From assembly GCA_001013295.1 (NCBI GenBank), contig LAZY01000016.1, forward strand, positions 51,589 to 115,588: a stretch of 64,000 nt of DNA, read 5' to 3'. The notes beneath the pieces were generated by a model. It ran no database searches and was not told where the DNA came from. It saw only the letters and a program-made list of their open reading frames with translations. The position numbers were made by a program, and so were the translations under genes. The stretch is from Chryseobacterium indologenes. GTDB lineage: Bacteria > Bacteroidota > Bacteroidia > Flavobacteriales > Weeksellaceae. Each line of letters begins with the position of its first letter. Positions within the stretch are counted from its first letter, which is position 1. This document shows positions 53,006 through 60,888 of the stretch, piece by piece.

Positions 53006-53650
53006 CTATTTCAAACTCACATTCCTCATCTGTCTCATGATCCAATTGTGTTTCTTTCTCAGATAAGGGGAAGGATTTTTAGGGTCATACTTCTTTGGGT
53101 TGGGCAATACAGCGGCAATCCAGGCTGCATCTGAGGCACTTAGATCTTTAGATGATTTCCCGAAATAATATTGGGCTGCTGCTTCTACTCCAAATACTCC
53201 CTGCCCCATTTCAATGGAATTCAGGTATCTTTCAAGGATAATATCTTTGCTCCATACTTTTTCTATAATGAAGGTATAAACCGCTTCCAGACCTTTTCTC
53301 ACCCAGCTTCTGCCCTGCCATAGAAAGACATTCTTTGCCGTCTGCTGAGAAATGGTACTTCCGCCTCTTATTTTTTTGCCTTGTTCATTATGCTTCATTG
53401 CTTTTTCAATGGCTGTATAATCGAATCCGTTATGATCAAAGAATTTCTGATCTTCCGAAGCGATCACTGCTTTTTTTACATTGCTTCCCATTTCATCATA
53501 GGAAATATAATCTCTGTGCAGTTTTCCATATTCAAAAAGACCCCCTATCTGGGTAAGGGTAATGGGTGGATTGAAAAATCTCCCCCAAATGATGAAAACC
53601 ACGTTCAATACAAGAACGATGAAAATAAACTGTTTAATTCTTTTCCACAT
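53006..53650 (-). CDS. mtgA: Monofunctional peptidoglycan transglycosylase
   Basis: About 214-residue GT51 enzyme. One N-terminal membrane anchor (about 6-26), then catalytic motif EDQKFFDHNGFD with Glu66, the GGSTISQQTAKNVFLW motif, and ERYLNSIEMGQGVFGVEAAAQYYFGKSSKDLSASDAAWIAAVLPNP. No transpeptidase domain. It polymerises lipid II into glycan strands. The start MWKRIKQ at 53650 is preferred over 53683, which would put a second hydrophobic piece in front. Confidence 0.93.
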   Translation of the reverse strand: MWKRIKQFIFIVLVLNVVFIIWGRFFNPPITLTQIGGLFEYGKLHRDYISYDEMGSNVKKAVIASEDQKFFDHNGFDYTAIEKAMKHNEQGKKIRGGSTISQQTAKNVFLWQGRSWVRKGLEAVYTFIIEKVWSKDIILERYLNSIEMGQGVFGVEAAAQYYFGKSSKDLSASDAAWIAAVLPNPKKYDPKNPSPYLRKKHNWIMRQMRNVSLK

Positions 53651-53695
53651 AACGTTATAAAAAGGAAAGGCAAAAATAAGCAAAAATAGTGCGAG

Positions 53696-54742
53696 TTACT
53701 GCAATTCTTTCATATAAGTAAGCTGGTAATCCGGTAAAAGTTCAGGATGAAAGATTTTAATATAATCTTTAAGGATCAGATCGGCTCTCACTACCCCACT
53801 TTCGAAGAAATCGTTGGCTTTCATTTTTTCTTTTCCTGCGATCGTATATATTTTCCCTTTGTTGAAAACATCCAGTTTTCCATAGAAAGGATTCATTCCC
53901 AGCATTTCTTTTTTAGAGGTATGACTTCCTGCATTTACCCAATACTGAACGCCGCCAGCCTTTGCATATACTTCTTCAAAGCTCATCGTTAAAGCCTTTT
54001 CATCCTTATTGTCTTTCATGATATAGTTTGCGTTGGCATCTGCGATATAATGCGCCACGGAAGTGTTTCCTCCTGGCAGATACCAAACATCTCCATACAT
54101 TTCATTGGCTAAAACAACTGGTTTTTCCTTTGCTGTTAATGCCAGTTTTTTCAAATCATTATAGTTTTTCTCTACTTCCTGATATTGAGCCACGGCTTCT
54201 TTTTCTTTTCCTAAGAATTCCCCGAATAGTTTGATATAAGCGGTCTTCTGTAATGGCTGCTGCTCCATGTACTCATCCAGAAATATCACCTGAATTCCAT
54301 TGTTTTTCAAAAGCTGGTAAGCATTATCAAAACTTGCAATATAATTGGTGAAAATCGCATCCGGCTTCATGGAAATAATTTTCTCTACATCATACTTCTG
54401 ATCGCTTCCTACATTCTGGATTTTTCCTTCTTTCAACAGATTTTGGATTTTTTCTGAATAAATATACTCTGGACTTGATACTCCAATGATTAAATTTTCT
54501 GCTCCAAGCTCTGAAATATACCCCGCCATACTGGCATTAAGAAGGATGATTTTTTTAAAAGGAGTCTGATTTTGCTTGAAATTATAGGTGAAATTTCCCG
54601 ATTTAAGCTCCAGATTTCCGTCCTGTTCCTTGTATTGGGTGCGATTTGAGATATTTGTCCAATCTGAGGACGAAATTTTTGTTTCTCTTTTACAGGCAAT
54701 TAGCGAAAATACCGTAAATAAAAGTAAAATTTTCTTTTTCAT
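53696..54742 (-). CDS. Metal-chelate ABC transporter substrate-binding lipoprotein
   Basis: 348-residue lipoprotein (lipobox Cys17) of the periplasmic-binding family 2 (PF01497), as in BtuF and siderophore/haem binding proteins: KIILLNASMAGYISELGAENLIIGVSS, EKIISMKPDAIFTNYIASFDNAYQLLKNNGIQVIF and VWYLPGGNTSVAHYIADANANYIM. Ligand may be cobalamin, haem or a siderophore. No permease or ATPase gene is adjacent, which is common in Flavobacteriia. Confidence 0.88.
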   Translation of the reverse strand: MKKKILLLFTVFSLIACKRETKISSSDWTNISNRTQYKEQDGNLELKSGNFTYNFKQNQTPFKKIILLNASMAGYISELGAENLIIGVSSPEYIYSEKIQNLLKEGKIQNVGSDQKYDVEKIISMKPDAIFTNYIASFDNAYQLLKNNGIQVIFLDEYMEQQPLQKTAYIKLFGEFLGKEKEAVAQYQEVEKNYNDLKKLALTAKEKPVVLANEMYGDVWYLPGGNTSVAHYIADANANYIMKDNKDEKALTMSFEEVYAKAGGVQYWVNAGSHTSKKEMLGMNPFYGKLDVFNKGKIYTIAGKEKMKANDFFESGVVRADLILKDYIKIFHPELLPDYQLTYMKELQ

Positions 54743-54743
54743 G

Positions 54744-54774
54744 TTTCAAAGAACGGAAAAAAGTGGTATATTTG
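54744..54774 (+). promoter_or_regulatory. tRNA-Arg promoter
   Basis: TATATTTG at 54767-54774 matches the -7 box fully; TTTC at 54744-54747 lies 19 nt upstream as a one-off -33. Start predicted near 54778, 24 nt before the mature tRNA. Confidence 0.55.
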
Positions 54775-54801
54775 CAACCGTTAAACAATAACAAAATAAA
54801 C

Positions 54802-54878
54802 GGCCTCGTGGCGCAACTGAATAGCGCATCTGATTACGGCTCAGAAGGTTACAGGTTTGAATCCTGTCGAGGTCACCA
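54802..54878 (+). tRNA. tRNA-Arg (ACG)
   Basis: Complete cloverleaf: acceptor GGCCTCG pairs with CGAGGTC (one G-U), anticodon stem TCTGA / TCAGA with loop TTACGGC giving anticodon ACG, T arm ACAGG-TTTGAAT-CCTGT, discriminator A and an encoded CCA at 54876-54878. ACG (as ICG after deamination) reads CGU, CGC and CGA. Followed by its own terminator. Confidence 0.95.
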
Positions 54879-54887
54879 ACAGCCAAT

Positions 54888-54921
54888 TGGCGCCAACTAA
54901 AAATAGTTGGCGCCATTTTTT
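54888..54921 (+). terminator. tRNA-Arg terminator
   Basis: 12-bp perfect stem TGGCGCCAACTA / TAGTTGGCGCCA, loop of four A, then TTTTTT. Confidence 0.9.
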
Positions 54922-54964
54922 ATTGTATTGATAATTTTGAGAAATCCAACTTACAAATAATATC

Positions 54965-55321
54965 TTACTTTCCTATTATCTTTTTCCTATGATTGGCGCC
55001 CCAATTATGTAGTTCATCAATTACTTTTTCTAAGGTAAAAACATAATCTGTTGCGGTGTATTCAACCAATACAGGAGATTCATCATATACGGTGCGTTTG
55101 ATAAGCAGATGTTCCTCCAGATCTTTAAGCTCTTTCGCGAGAACCTTTGAAGAAATTTTAGGAATACTCCTTTCTATTTCCCTAAAGCGCTTATGTCCGC
55201 TCATAATGGAAATAATGATGAGGACTTTCCATTTGCCGCTTATCACGTCAAGGGCATCACGCACGGTCAGCATTCTTGCTAAACATTCATTTTTAGTACT
55301 CTCTGGAAATTGGTCTGTCAT
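54965..55321 (-). CDS. HxlR family transcriptional regulator
   Basis: 118-residue winged-helix regulator: CLARMLTVRDALDVISGKWKVLIIISIMSGHKRFREIERSIPKISSKVLAKELKDLEEHLLIKR is the HxlR core and the Glu-Tyr-Thr wing follows. Cys13 in NECLARM occupies the place of the redox-sensing cysteine of YodB/HypR type members. Divergent from a DoxX / DsbA / SDR set with a repeated operator-like block between; it probably represses these until an electrophile or oxidant reacts. Regulatory role is inferred. Confidence 0.9.
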   Translation of the reverse strand: MTDQFPESTKNECLARMLTVRDALDVISGKWKVLIIISIMSGHKRFREIERSIPKISSKVLAKELKDLEEHLLIKRTVYDESPVLVEYTATDYVFTLEKVIDELHNWGANHRKKIIGK

Positions 55322-55324
55322 ATT

Positions 55325-55376
55325 GCTTACTTTAAGGTAACTGCTTACATTCGGGTAACTGCTTACAAAATGTAAG
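55325..55376. promoter_or_regulatory. Predicted HxlR operator array
   Basis: GCTTAC occurs at 55325, 55343 and 55361, exactly 18 bp apart, the latter two inside GTAACTGCTTAC; GTAAG ends the block at 55372-55376. Read as pairs this gives TTAC-N6-GTAA, TTAC-N6-GTAA and TTAC-N5-GTAA dyads, the symmetry expected for HxlR-type dimers. Confidence 0.55.
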
Positions 55377-55386
55377 TAAATGTACG

Positions 55387-55394
55387 TAATTTTG
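55387..55394 (+). promoter_or_regulatory. -7 box for the DoxX gene
   Basis: TAATTTTG fits TAnnTTTG. It lies 11 nt after the operator block, so a bound regulator would cover the -33 region. No TTTG at -33. Confidence 0.45.
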
Positions 55395-55445
55395 TGTCAT
55401 TAAAAAATTATAAAACAAATTTCTCAATAATTAATCTTAAAAAAA

Positions 55446-55841
55446 ATGACAAAACAAATTGATTTCGCCCAGAATCCCGATAAAAATGCAAAACGTATCT
55501 ATTGGATCGTTACTGGTCTCACAATGGCTCTGATCGTGTTGCCTTCGTATTTCGCACCAAGAGAATACCTCGTTCAGGCGGTTAAAAACTTACAGTTTCC
55601 CGATTATTTCACTCTTGAACTGGATATCCTGAAAATCGTTGGAGCGATTGTCATTGTGGTTCCGGCTATCCCGACGATGTTCAAAGAATGGGCCTACGTG
55701 GGCTTCGGAATACTGTTGTTGTCTGCAAGTCTGGCACACGGCATTGTCGACGGATTTGTAAAGGGTGTTGCCCCGCTTGTTCCGTTTGCATTTCTTACAG
55801 TGTCCTATTATTATTTCCGAAAACTGAATTATGAAAAGTAG
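55446..55841 (+). CDS. DoxX family membrane protein
   Basis: 131-residue protein with four membrane helices (about 18-36, 55-80, 82-100, 104-124): RIYWIVTGLTMALIVLPSYF, LKIVGAIVIVVPAIPTMFKEWAYVGFGI. DoxX-like proteins are linked with thiol and redox stress in several bacteria. First gene of the HxlR-controlled set, 91 nt ahead of the DsbA-like gene. Confidence 0.85.
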   Translation: MTKQIDFAQNPDKNAKRIYWIVTGLTMALIVLPSYFAPREYLVQAVKNLQFPDYFTLELDILKIVGAIVIVVPAIPTMFKEWAYVGFGILLLSASLAHGIVDGFVKGVAPLVPFAFLTVSYYYFRKLNYEK

Positions 55842-55932
55842 TTCATTAGTTGTGCTATTCTCCTTGCTCTTCTTTATTGTGTGCGGCTAGGAAAATCAAC
55901 AAAAACAATTAACACAAACAAAAAGTATTACA

Positions 55933-56658
55933 ATGGAAAATAAAATGAAAATAGAAATATGGTCGGATATTATGTGTCCGTTTTGCTACATCGGAAAACG
56001 CAATTTCGAGAAAGCTTTATCTCAGTTTGCGTACAAGGAATTAATTGAAGTAGAATGGAAAAGTTTTCAGCTTGATCCTGCTATGTCCGAAGTACCAAAA
56101 TATCAGGATGATATGTATAAGTTTGTAGCTGACAGGAAAGGTCTAAGTTATGAAGAGTCAAAAAAGAGACATCAGGATCTGATCCAGTATGCCAAAAGTG
56201 TAGGTCTGGAATATAATCTTGATAAAGCTTTGGTTACCAATTCGATGAAAGGCCACCGCATCATACAATTTGCCAAAGCAAAAGGTTTGGGCGAAAAAGC
56301 AGAAGAAACCTTGTTCTATGCTTATTTTACACAAGGCAAAAATCTCAATGATCAGGCAACCCTTATCGAGCTAGGAAAGGAAATCGGTTTAACGGAAAGT
56401 GATGTGAATACAGCACTGACAGATCCCTTGTATGTACAGAAAGTAGAGAATGACGGACGCGAAGCACTGACTTTAGGTGCCAAAGGAGTCCCTTTTTTCG
56501 TAGTGAACCGCAAATACGCCATTGCAGGGGCGCAGCAGCCCAATGATATTCTGCAAACCCTTGAAAGGTCTTTTTCCGAATGGCAAAAAGAAAACCCGCA
56601 GACAACATTGGAAACCATACAGGGAAAAAGCTGTTCAACTGACAAAGAATGCAATTAA
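55933..56658 (+). CDS. FrnE-like DsbA family oxidoreductase
   Basis: 241-residue cytoplasmic thioredoxin-fold protein: IEIWSDIMCPFCYIGKRNFEKAL carries the CPFC active site (Cys15, Cys18), followed by the helical insertion and KGVPFFVVNRKYAIAGAQ with the cis-Pro loop. A second cysteine pair Cys234/Cys240 ends the protein (CX5C); FrnE proteins carry an extra C-terminal cysteine pair of a similar kind. No signal peptide. Likely a disulfide isomerase or oxidoreductase for oxidative stress. Confidence 0.9.
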   Translation: MENKMKIEIWSDIMCPFCYIGKRNFEKALSQFAYKELIEVEWKSFQLDPAMSEVPKYQDDMYKFVADRKGLSYEESKKRHQDLIQYAKSVGLEYNLDKALVTNSMKGHRIIQFAKAKGLGEKAEETLFYAYFTQGKNLNDQATLIELGKEIGLTESDVNTALTDPLYVQKVENDGREALTLGAKGVPFFVVNRKYAIAGAQQPNDILQTLERSFSEWQKENPQTTLETIQGKSCSTDKECN

Positions 56659-56689
56659 GTATGATAAAAAAAACATTATATCAAAACAT

Positions 56690-57361
56690 ATGAAAACAAT
56701 AGCAATAGTTGGTGCAGGTACCGGATTGGGTTTGTCCATCGCAAAGAAATTTGGTAAAAATGGGTTTCAGATAGCCCTTATCGCACGAAATCAAGAAAAG
56801 CTGAATAATCTGGTAGTAGAATTGAATAAATCAGGAATCGAAGCAGCAGCTTTTACGGCGGATATTATGGATAAAGTTCAGATCAGTTCTGCCTTTGATG
56901 CCATCAAAGAAAAGTATGGTTTCATAGATGTCCTTGAATACAGCCCGATACCGAGTGTCCAAAATTTGGCGGGAACTTTAGTGGTCAATGAAGAAAACGC
57001 ACTTCATCAGTTTCAGTTCAATGTTTTGGGAGCTATTTCTACCATCAGCGAAGTGCTTCCGGCCATGTTGGAAAAAAATACGGGAGCATTACTGTTTACT
57101 ACCGGAGGCTCATCTATCCACCCAACGCCTATGATGGGTAACGTTGGGATTGCAATGGCAGGACTGCGTAATCATGTTCTTAATCTGAACACCGAGTTAT
57201 CCGACAAAGGTATTTATGCAGGTCACATCGGTATTGGAGTTTGGATGCAGGAAAGTTCCGGCGTACAGGACAAAATCGCAGAGATATGGTATGATATGTA
57301 CACCAAGCGCGACAGAGCGGAAGAGTATATTTCAGAAGATAAAGTGAAATATGTTTTATAG
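56690..57361 (+). CDS. SDR-family protein with degenerate active site
   Basis: 223-residue Rossmann protein. IVGAGTGLGLSIAKKFGKNG (from residue 6) binds NAD(P), and IDVLEYSP and LLFTTGGSSIHP keep the later SDR landmarks. The catalytic YxxxK is missing: the place reads GNVGIAMAGLRN, with Val and Met where Tyr and Lys are expected. It is probably not a classical dehydrogenase, perhaps a sensor or atypical reductase. ATG at 56690 is used; a longer open frame back to 56522 lies inside the DsbA-like gene. Gap of 31 nt, same operon. Confidence 0.8.
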   Translation: MKTIAIVGAGTGLGLSIAKKFGKNGFQIALIARNQEKLNNLVVELNKSGIEAAAFTADIMDKVQISSAFDAIKEKYGFIDVLEYSPIPSVQNLAGTLVVNEENALHQFQFNVLGAISTISEVLPAMLEKNTGALLFTTGGSSIHPTPMMGNVGIAMAGLRNHVLNLNTELSDKGIYAGHIGIGVWMQESSGVQDKIAEIWYDMYTKRDRAEEYISEDKVKYVL

Positions 57362-57605
57362 TCTCTCTCTTATTTATTGATATAAACTGTTGTTCAAATA
57401 GAACTAAATATCTGTACTGTAATTTTTCTTCTTTAGCTAAAGTAGACAATTACAGCCAAGTATAGAACTACAATTCCCAGCGAGATTATTTTTGATCCTT
57501 CAAATTAAATTGCAAAAAATTATCAAAAATAAATGTGCTTTGTAATTCTTTTTTAATTTGGCTCAAACGAACCAAATCATCTACAAAAGTGCTTGAAGAT
57601 ACGCT

Positions 57606-57687
57606 CGTCAAGATCACTTAAGGAGACAATTATTTGATAGTCGTCTCTTTTTTTACGCATAAAAATCTATATATCAAACTTTTACAG
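57606..57687 (+). repeat. tRNA-3'-end-like repeat with hairpin, copy A
   Basis: GTCAAGATCACTTAAGGAGACAA followed by a GAGACAATTA / TAGTCGTCTC imperfect hairpin and TTTTTTT, then a conserved CATAAAAA tail. It aligns over about 80-100 nt with copy B. GTCAAGATCAC resembles the tRNA-Arg end GTCGAGGTCAC (9 of 11). Confidence 0.6.
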
Positions 57688-57847
57688 CCTGATATTGGTA
57701 CCAGATCTCTGAATTGGAATACAAATCACTTTTATATAGAAACATTTTACTGATGCAAAACAATATTGTACAGGTATGCTCATTATAATCCTGTAAATTG
57801 TTTCATTCTTACCGTAATAAGTTTCATTCCTCTATTAAGTATTTGCT

Positions 57848-57855
57848 TATTTTTG
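57848..57855 (+). promoter_or_regulatory. -7 box for the AraC regulator
   Basis: TATTTTTG fits TAnnTTTG; predicted start about 10 nt before the ATG at 57869. A TTTC 22 nt upstream is a weak -33. Confidence 0.4.
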
Positions 57856-57868
57856 GATAAATAATGCA

Positions 57869-58717
57869 ATGGCGAAATCCTATAACATACCATCCTTTTT
57901 AAAGTATATTAATGTACAAGGCACCAATAGTGATGCTATCCAGGTGATACATTATGATGAGCATGAGAATTTACTTTTAAAATCCCCAAATGTAGAACTT
58001 GAATTCTACGTAATTGCCATCAAGAATAATATTGCAGTACAACCACCTGTTGAAGAAATGTCAAGCTCATGTCTTTTTCTGGATAAGCCAGGAAATAATA
58101 TGGAATGGGATCTGGAACATCCTTTTGTAGGATATGGAATTTTCGTCAATCCTAAACTGCTTCATAAATTTGCAAAAGATTATACATTTACAGGTTATAC
58201 ACGTCATGAAGCATTATTTCTGACAGATCGTGAGAGTAAAGTCTTGTATGACCTTTTTATAAAAGCCTATGAAGAATATCAGCGGGAAGATTTCTCTCAG
58301 GATGTTTTGGTTTCTTATGCCGTTCTTATTCTTTCCTATACCCAAAACTTTTACGAACGTCAGTTTGAATCAAGAAGCAAAGTTTACAATAAAGTAGTTG
58401 CTGATTTTTATAAGGATCTGGATTGGTATTTCGGAAAAGACAATGATATAGATACCTTTCCCACGGTTGCTTATTTTGCAGATAGAGCCCATCTTTCTGT
58501 CAATTATTTTGGAGATGTCATTAAACACTTTACAGGACAATCCCCAATAGAACATATTCATCAGTATATCATACAATCTGCAAAAACTAAATTACGGGAA
58601 ACAAAGCTTAGCATTAATGAAATAGCGTATAGTTTAGGCTTTGAATATCCCACTTATTTTACCCGGTTCTTCCGTAAAAAAACAGGAATTTCTCCCAAGG
58701 TATTCAGAAATCAGTAA
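57869..58717 (+). CDS. AraC family transcriptional regulator
   Basis: 282-residue regulator: N-terminal cupin-like effector domain (1-175) and C-terminal AraC double HTH (about 190-282): FADRAHLSVNYFGDVIKHFTGQSPIEHIHQYIIQSAKTKLRETKLSINEIAYSLGFEYPTYFTRFFRKKTGISP. It likely activates the hydrolase and SDR genes encoded downstream in the same direction. Effector unknown. Confidence 0.92.
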   Translation: MAKSYNIPSFLKYINVQGTNSDAIQVIHYDEHENLLLKSPNVELEFYVIAIKNNIAVQPPVEEMSSSCLFLDKPGNNMEWDLEHPFVGYGIFVNPKLLHKFAKDYTFTGYTRHEALFLTDRESKVLYDLFIKAYEEYQREDFSQDVLVSYAVLILSYTQNFYERQFESRSKVYNKVVADFYKDLDWYFGKDNDIDTFPTVAYFADRAHLSVNYFGDVIKHFTGQSPIEHIHQYIIQSAKTKLRETKLSINEIAYSLGFEYPTYFTRFFRKKTGISPKVFRNQ

Positions 58718-58769
58718 AATGTTTCTGTTTTAAAGTATTTTGTTTTCAAATATAACGTGTACCTCAGCA

Positions 58770-58777
58770 TAACTTTG
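58770..58777 (+). promoter_or_regulatory. -7 box for the hydrolase gene
   Basis: TAACTTTG fits TAnnTTTG; leader of about 47 nt. No consensus -33 at the normal distance, as expected for an activator-dependent promoter. Confidence 0.45.
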
Positions 58778-58827
58778 TCTTATCAAAATGAACAAACATT
58801 TAAATTAATAAGATAAAATATTTAAAA

Positions 58828-59742
58828 ATGAAAAAATCAATAAAATTCAAAGCAATGTATTGGGATATAGCAGCAGATCTATTATTCCCGCCAGATTTCG
58901 ATGAAAACAAAAAATATCCTACTATCATCAGCACCCACCCTATCGGAAGCTGTAAAGAACAGACTTCAGGGAACGTCTATGGACAGGCATTTGCTGATGC
59001 AGGATTTGTAGTCTTGGTACCAGATGCCTCTTTCCAAGGAGAAAGTGGTGGTGAGCCGAGGTTTTTAGAAGATCCATCATTCCGTGTAGAAGATTACAGT
59101 TATGCCTGTGATTATCTGGTGACTCTTCCCTTCGTAGATGAAAAGAGAATCGGAGTTTTAGGAATTTGTGGTGCCGGAGGTTACTCTATCAATGCTACAA
59201 TGAAAGAACGTCGTATCAAAGCTGTTGCAACGGTAACCGGAGCTAATTATGGCCGTGTAATGCGTGAATTCGGTGATCCGATTGCTAATCTTGAAGCGAT
59301 TGCGGAACAGAGAACAGCAGAAGCAAGAGGAGCTGCTTTAAGAGTGGATCAAGGTCTTTATCCTACTTATGAAATGGCTAAAGCTGATAATAATGCAGAC
59401 ATTGATCTTCTGGAAGCGACTGAGTATTACCGTACTTCCCGGGGTGAGAGCGCCAACGGGGTAAACAAAACATTATTCTCTCATAATGCAGCGGCCCTAA
59501 CCTGGGATGCTTATAATCTTGCTGAAAAATTACTAACCCAACCGTTATTAGTCATTGTAGGACGTAAACCAGGAGCATTCGGAGCATACAGAGATGGATT
59601 TGAAATCATCCGCCGTGCTGCTTCTCAAAAGAAAGAATTGGTAGTGGTTGATGGCTGGTCACATTATGATCTTTATGACAAACCGGAACCGGTAAAAATT
59701 GTATTGGATAAACTTATCCCTTTTTACAAGGAAAATTTATAA
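58828..59742 (+). CDS. Alpha/beta hydrolase with cysteine nucleophile (YcjY/dienelactone type)
   Basis: 304-residue cytoplasmic hydrolase: ISTHPIGSCKEQTSGNVYGQAFADAGFVVLVPDASFQGESGGEPR at the front, nucleophile elbow VLGICGAGGYS with Cys114 in the Ser position, and WSHYDLYD with the catalytic His near 284. Cysteine at the elbow is typical of dienelactone hydrolase and YcjY-like enzymes. Substrate unknown. A terminator follows; AraC gene lies upstream. Confidence 0.87.
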   Translation: MKKSIKFKAMYWDIAADLLFPPDFDENKKYPTIISTHPIGSCKEQTSGNVYGQAFADAGFVVLVPDASFQGESGGEPRFLEDPSFRVEDYSYACDYLVTLPFVDEKRIGVLGICGAGGYSINATMKERRIKAVATVTGANYGRVMREFGDPIANLEAIAEQRTAEARGAALRVDQGLYPTYEMAKADNNADIDLLEATEYYRTSRGESANGVNKTLFSHNAAALTWDAYNLAEKLLTQPLLVIVGRKPGAFGAYRDGFEIIRRAASQKKELVVVDGWSHYDLYDKPEPVKIVLDKLIPFYKENL

Positions 59743-59750
59743 TTAAATAA

Positions 59751-59785
59751 CAAATGAGGTCAGATGAGTTCTGACCTCATTGTTT
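59751..59785 (+). terminator. Terminator between the hydrolase and SDR genes
   Basis: 12-bp stem AATGAGGTCAGA / TCTGACCTCATT with a 5-nt loop and a GTTT tail. The tail is short, so partial read-through to the next gene at 59801 is likely. Confidence 0.72.
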
Positions 59786-59800
59786 AAAACAACATAAAAA

Positions 59801-60439
59801 ATGGAAACAACAAAAGTTTTGGTATTGGGTGCAGGCGGAGCTATTGCTAAACATGTCATTGAATTCCTTATTCCCAATAAAAATATTTCATTAACATTAT
59901 TGGCTAGAAATGCAGATCACGTGAAGGAGTTTACCTCATCTTCCAACATCATTCTTGGTGATGTCCTGAATCAGGATGACCTTACGGCAGCCATAAAGGA
60001 AAGTGATATTGTATATGCCAATCTTGCAGGACAAGTAGATAAAATGGCTTCAGCAATTGTCAGTACAATGGAAGCTAATGCTAAAAAAAGGCTCATTTTC
60101 GTAACCTCTCTTGGTATCTATGATGAGGTTGCTGGTAAGTTTGGAGAATGGAACAACAGGATTATTGGTTCTGAGCTGGTAAGATATAGTAAAGCGGCTC
60201 AGATTATTGAGAAATCCAGTCTTGATTATACCATTGTCCGCCCTTCATGGTTAACGGATAAAAATGAGACCGATTATGAAACAACACAAAAGGGAGTACC
60301 TTTTATTGGAACTGAAGTTGCCCGAAAAGCAGTAGCGGCTTATATCGCCAATATTATACAGCATCCTGAAAAAGATGTTCAGGCCAGTGTAGGTGTCAAT
60401 AAGCCTGGTATTTATGGTGACAAACCGTCATTTTATTAA
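59801..60439 (+). CDS. NAD(P)-binding atypical SDR (NmrA-like)
   Basis: 212-residue Rossmann protein: VLVLGAGGAIAKHVIEFLI binds NAD(P); LARNADHVKEF, GDVLNQDDLTAAIKESDIVYANLAG and RLIFVTSLGIYDEV continue the atypical SDR (PF13460) pattern; DYTIVRPSWLTDK near 145-157. May reduce a quinone or nucleotide-linked substrate or act as a redox sensor. Last gene of the AraC cassette, ending at a terminator. Confidence 0.85.
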   Translation: METTKVLVLGAGGAIAKHVIEFLIPNKNISLTLLARNADHVKEFTSSSNIILGDVLNQDDLTAAIKESDIVYANLAGQVDKMASAIVSTMEANAKKRLIFVTSLGIYDEVAGKFGEWNNRIIGSELVRYSKAAQIIEKSSLDYTIVRPSWLTDKNETDYETTQKGVPFIGTEVARKAVAAYIANIIQHPEKDVQASVGVNKPGIYGDKPSFY

Positions 60440-60445
60440 AATAGT

Positions 60446-60481
60446 AATCTCAATCCACTTACTAAGGATTGAGATTTTTTT
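60446..60481 (+). terminator. Terminator after the SDR gene
   Basis: Perfect 11-bp stem AATCTCAATCC / GGATTGAGATT with 9-nt loop and a seven-T tail. Confidence 0.88.
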
Positions 60482-60655
60482 CAATTATCCAATAACAAAA
60501 CACCATCATTCAAAATGACTTTATGTATTCCTACTATTTCATGTTAATTAAAATTAAGAACTAACTCAACAGGATTCAAACTAAAACCAAAAACAACCAA
60601 CACACTCATTATCAACAATATAATTCCATTGTATTTTCTATATCAGTAAAAAAAG

Positions 60656-60752
60656 AGTTTGAATAGCGTCCTGTCGAGATCACTTAAGGAGACAACTATT
60701 TAATAGTTGTCTCTCTTTTTTTGTGCATAAAAACCTCTATATCAATATTTTA
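60656..60752 (+). repeat. tRNA-3'-end-like repeat with hairpin, copy B
   Basis: TTTGAAT, a short insertion, then CCTGTCGAGATCAC (13 of 14 with tRNA-Arg 54863-54876), then TTAAGGAGACAA and a perfect 10-bp GAGACAACTA / TAGTTGTCTC hairpin with a T-rich tail. Aligns with copy A. Confidence 0.65.
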
Positions 60753-60813
60753 CAAACAAACATTTTATGAATCAAGGATCAGTCTCAAAAGTTGTGGATG
60801 TAGTAAAAAGCCA

Positions 60814-60840
60814 CACGAAAGGATTCGTACGGCGGCGTGG
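60814..60840 (-). repeat. GGATTCGT repeat, copy 1
   Basis: CACGAAAGGATTCGTACGG and GCGTGG tail. On the minus strand it can be read as RRRTNPFV. Located downstream of the 60889 gene. Confidence 0.65.
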
Positions 60841-60888
60841 TGGAAATTTCTGTTTAGTTATTATTGTTCAGTAAAATTGTTGATATGA

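Larger units (their letters stand above)
57362..57868. other. Intergenic region with tRNA-end-like repeat
   Basis: 507 bp without gene. It carries repeat copy A (57606-57687) and the promoter of the AraC gene at 57848-57855. The rest is AT-rich. Confidence 0.55.
60440..60888. other. Intergenic region with repeats
   Basis: 449 bp without gene; holds a terminator, tRNA-end-like repeat copy B (60656-60752) and GGATTCGT repeat 1 (60814-60840). It is the junction between the tRNA-linked cassettes and the orphan array. Confidence 0.55.

Noticed and set aside
36002..53650. Macroglobulin-pbpC pair as in E. coli
   Set aside because: The peptidoglycan enzyme in the window (mtgA) is more than 5 kb away, on the other side of the recF operon, and is monofunctional.
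56522..56689. Long form of the SDR gene starting at 56522
   Set aside because: The added 56 codons lie inside the DsbA-like gene and show no conserved sequence; the Rossmann motif begins directly after the ATG at 56690.
57606..60752. Repeat copies A and B as tRNA genes
   Set aside because: They keep only part of a tRNA 3' end; no acceptor 5' half, D arm or anticodon arm can be folded.
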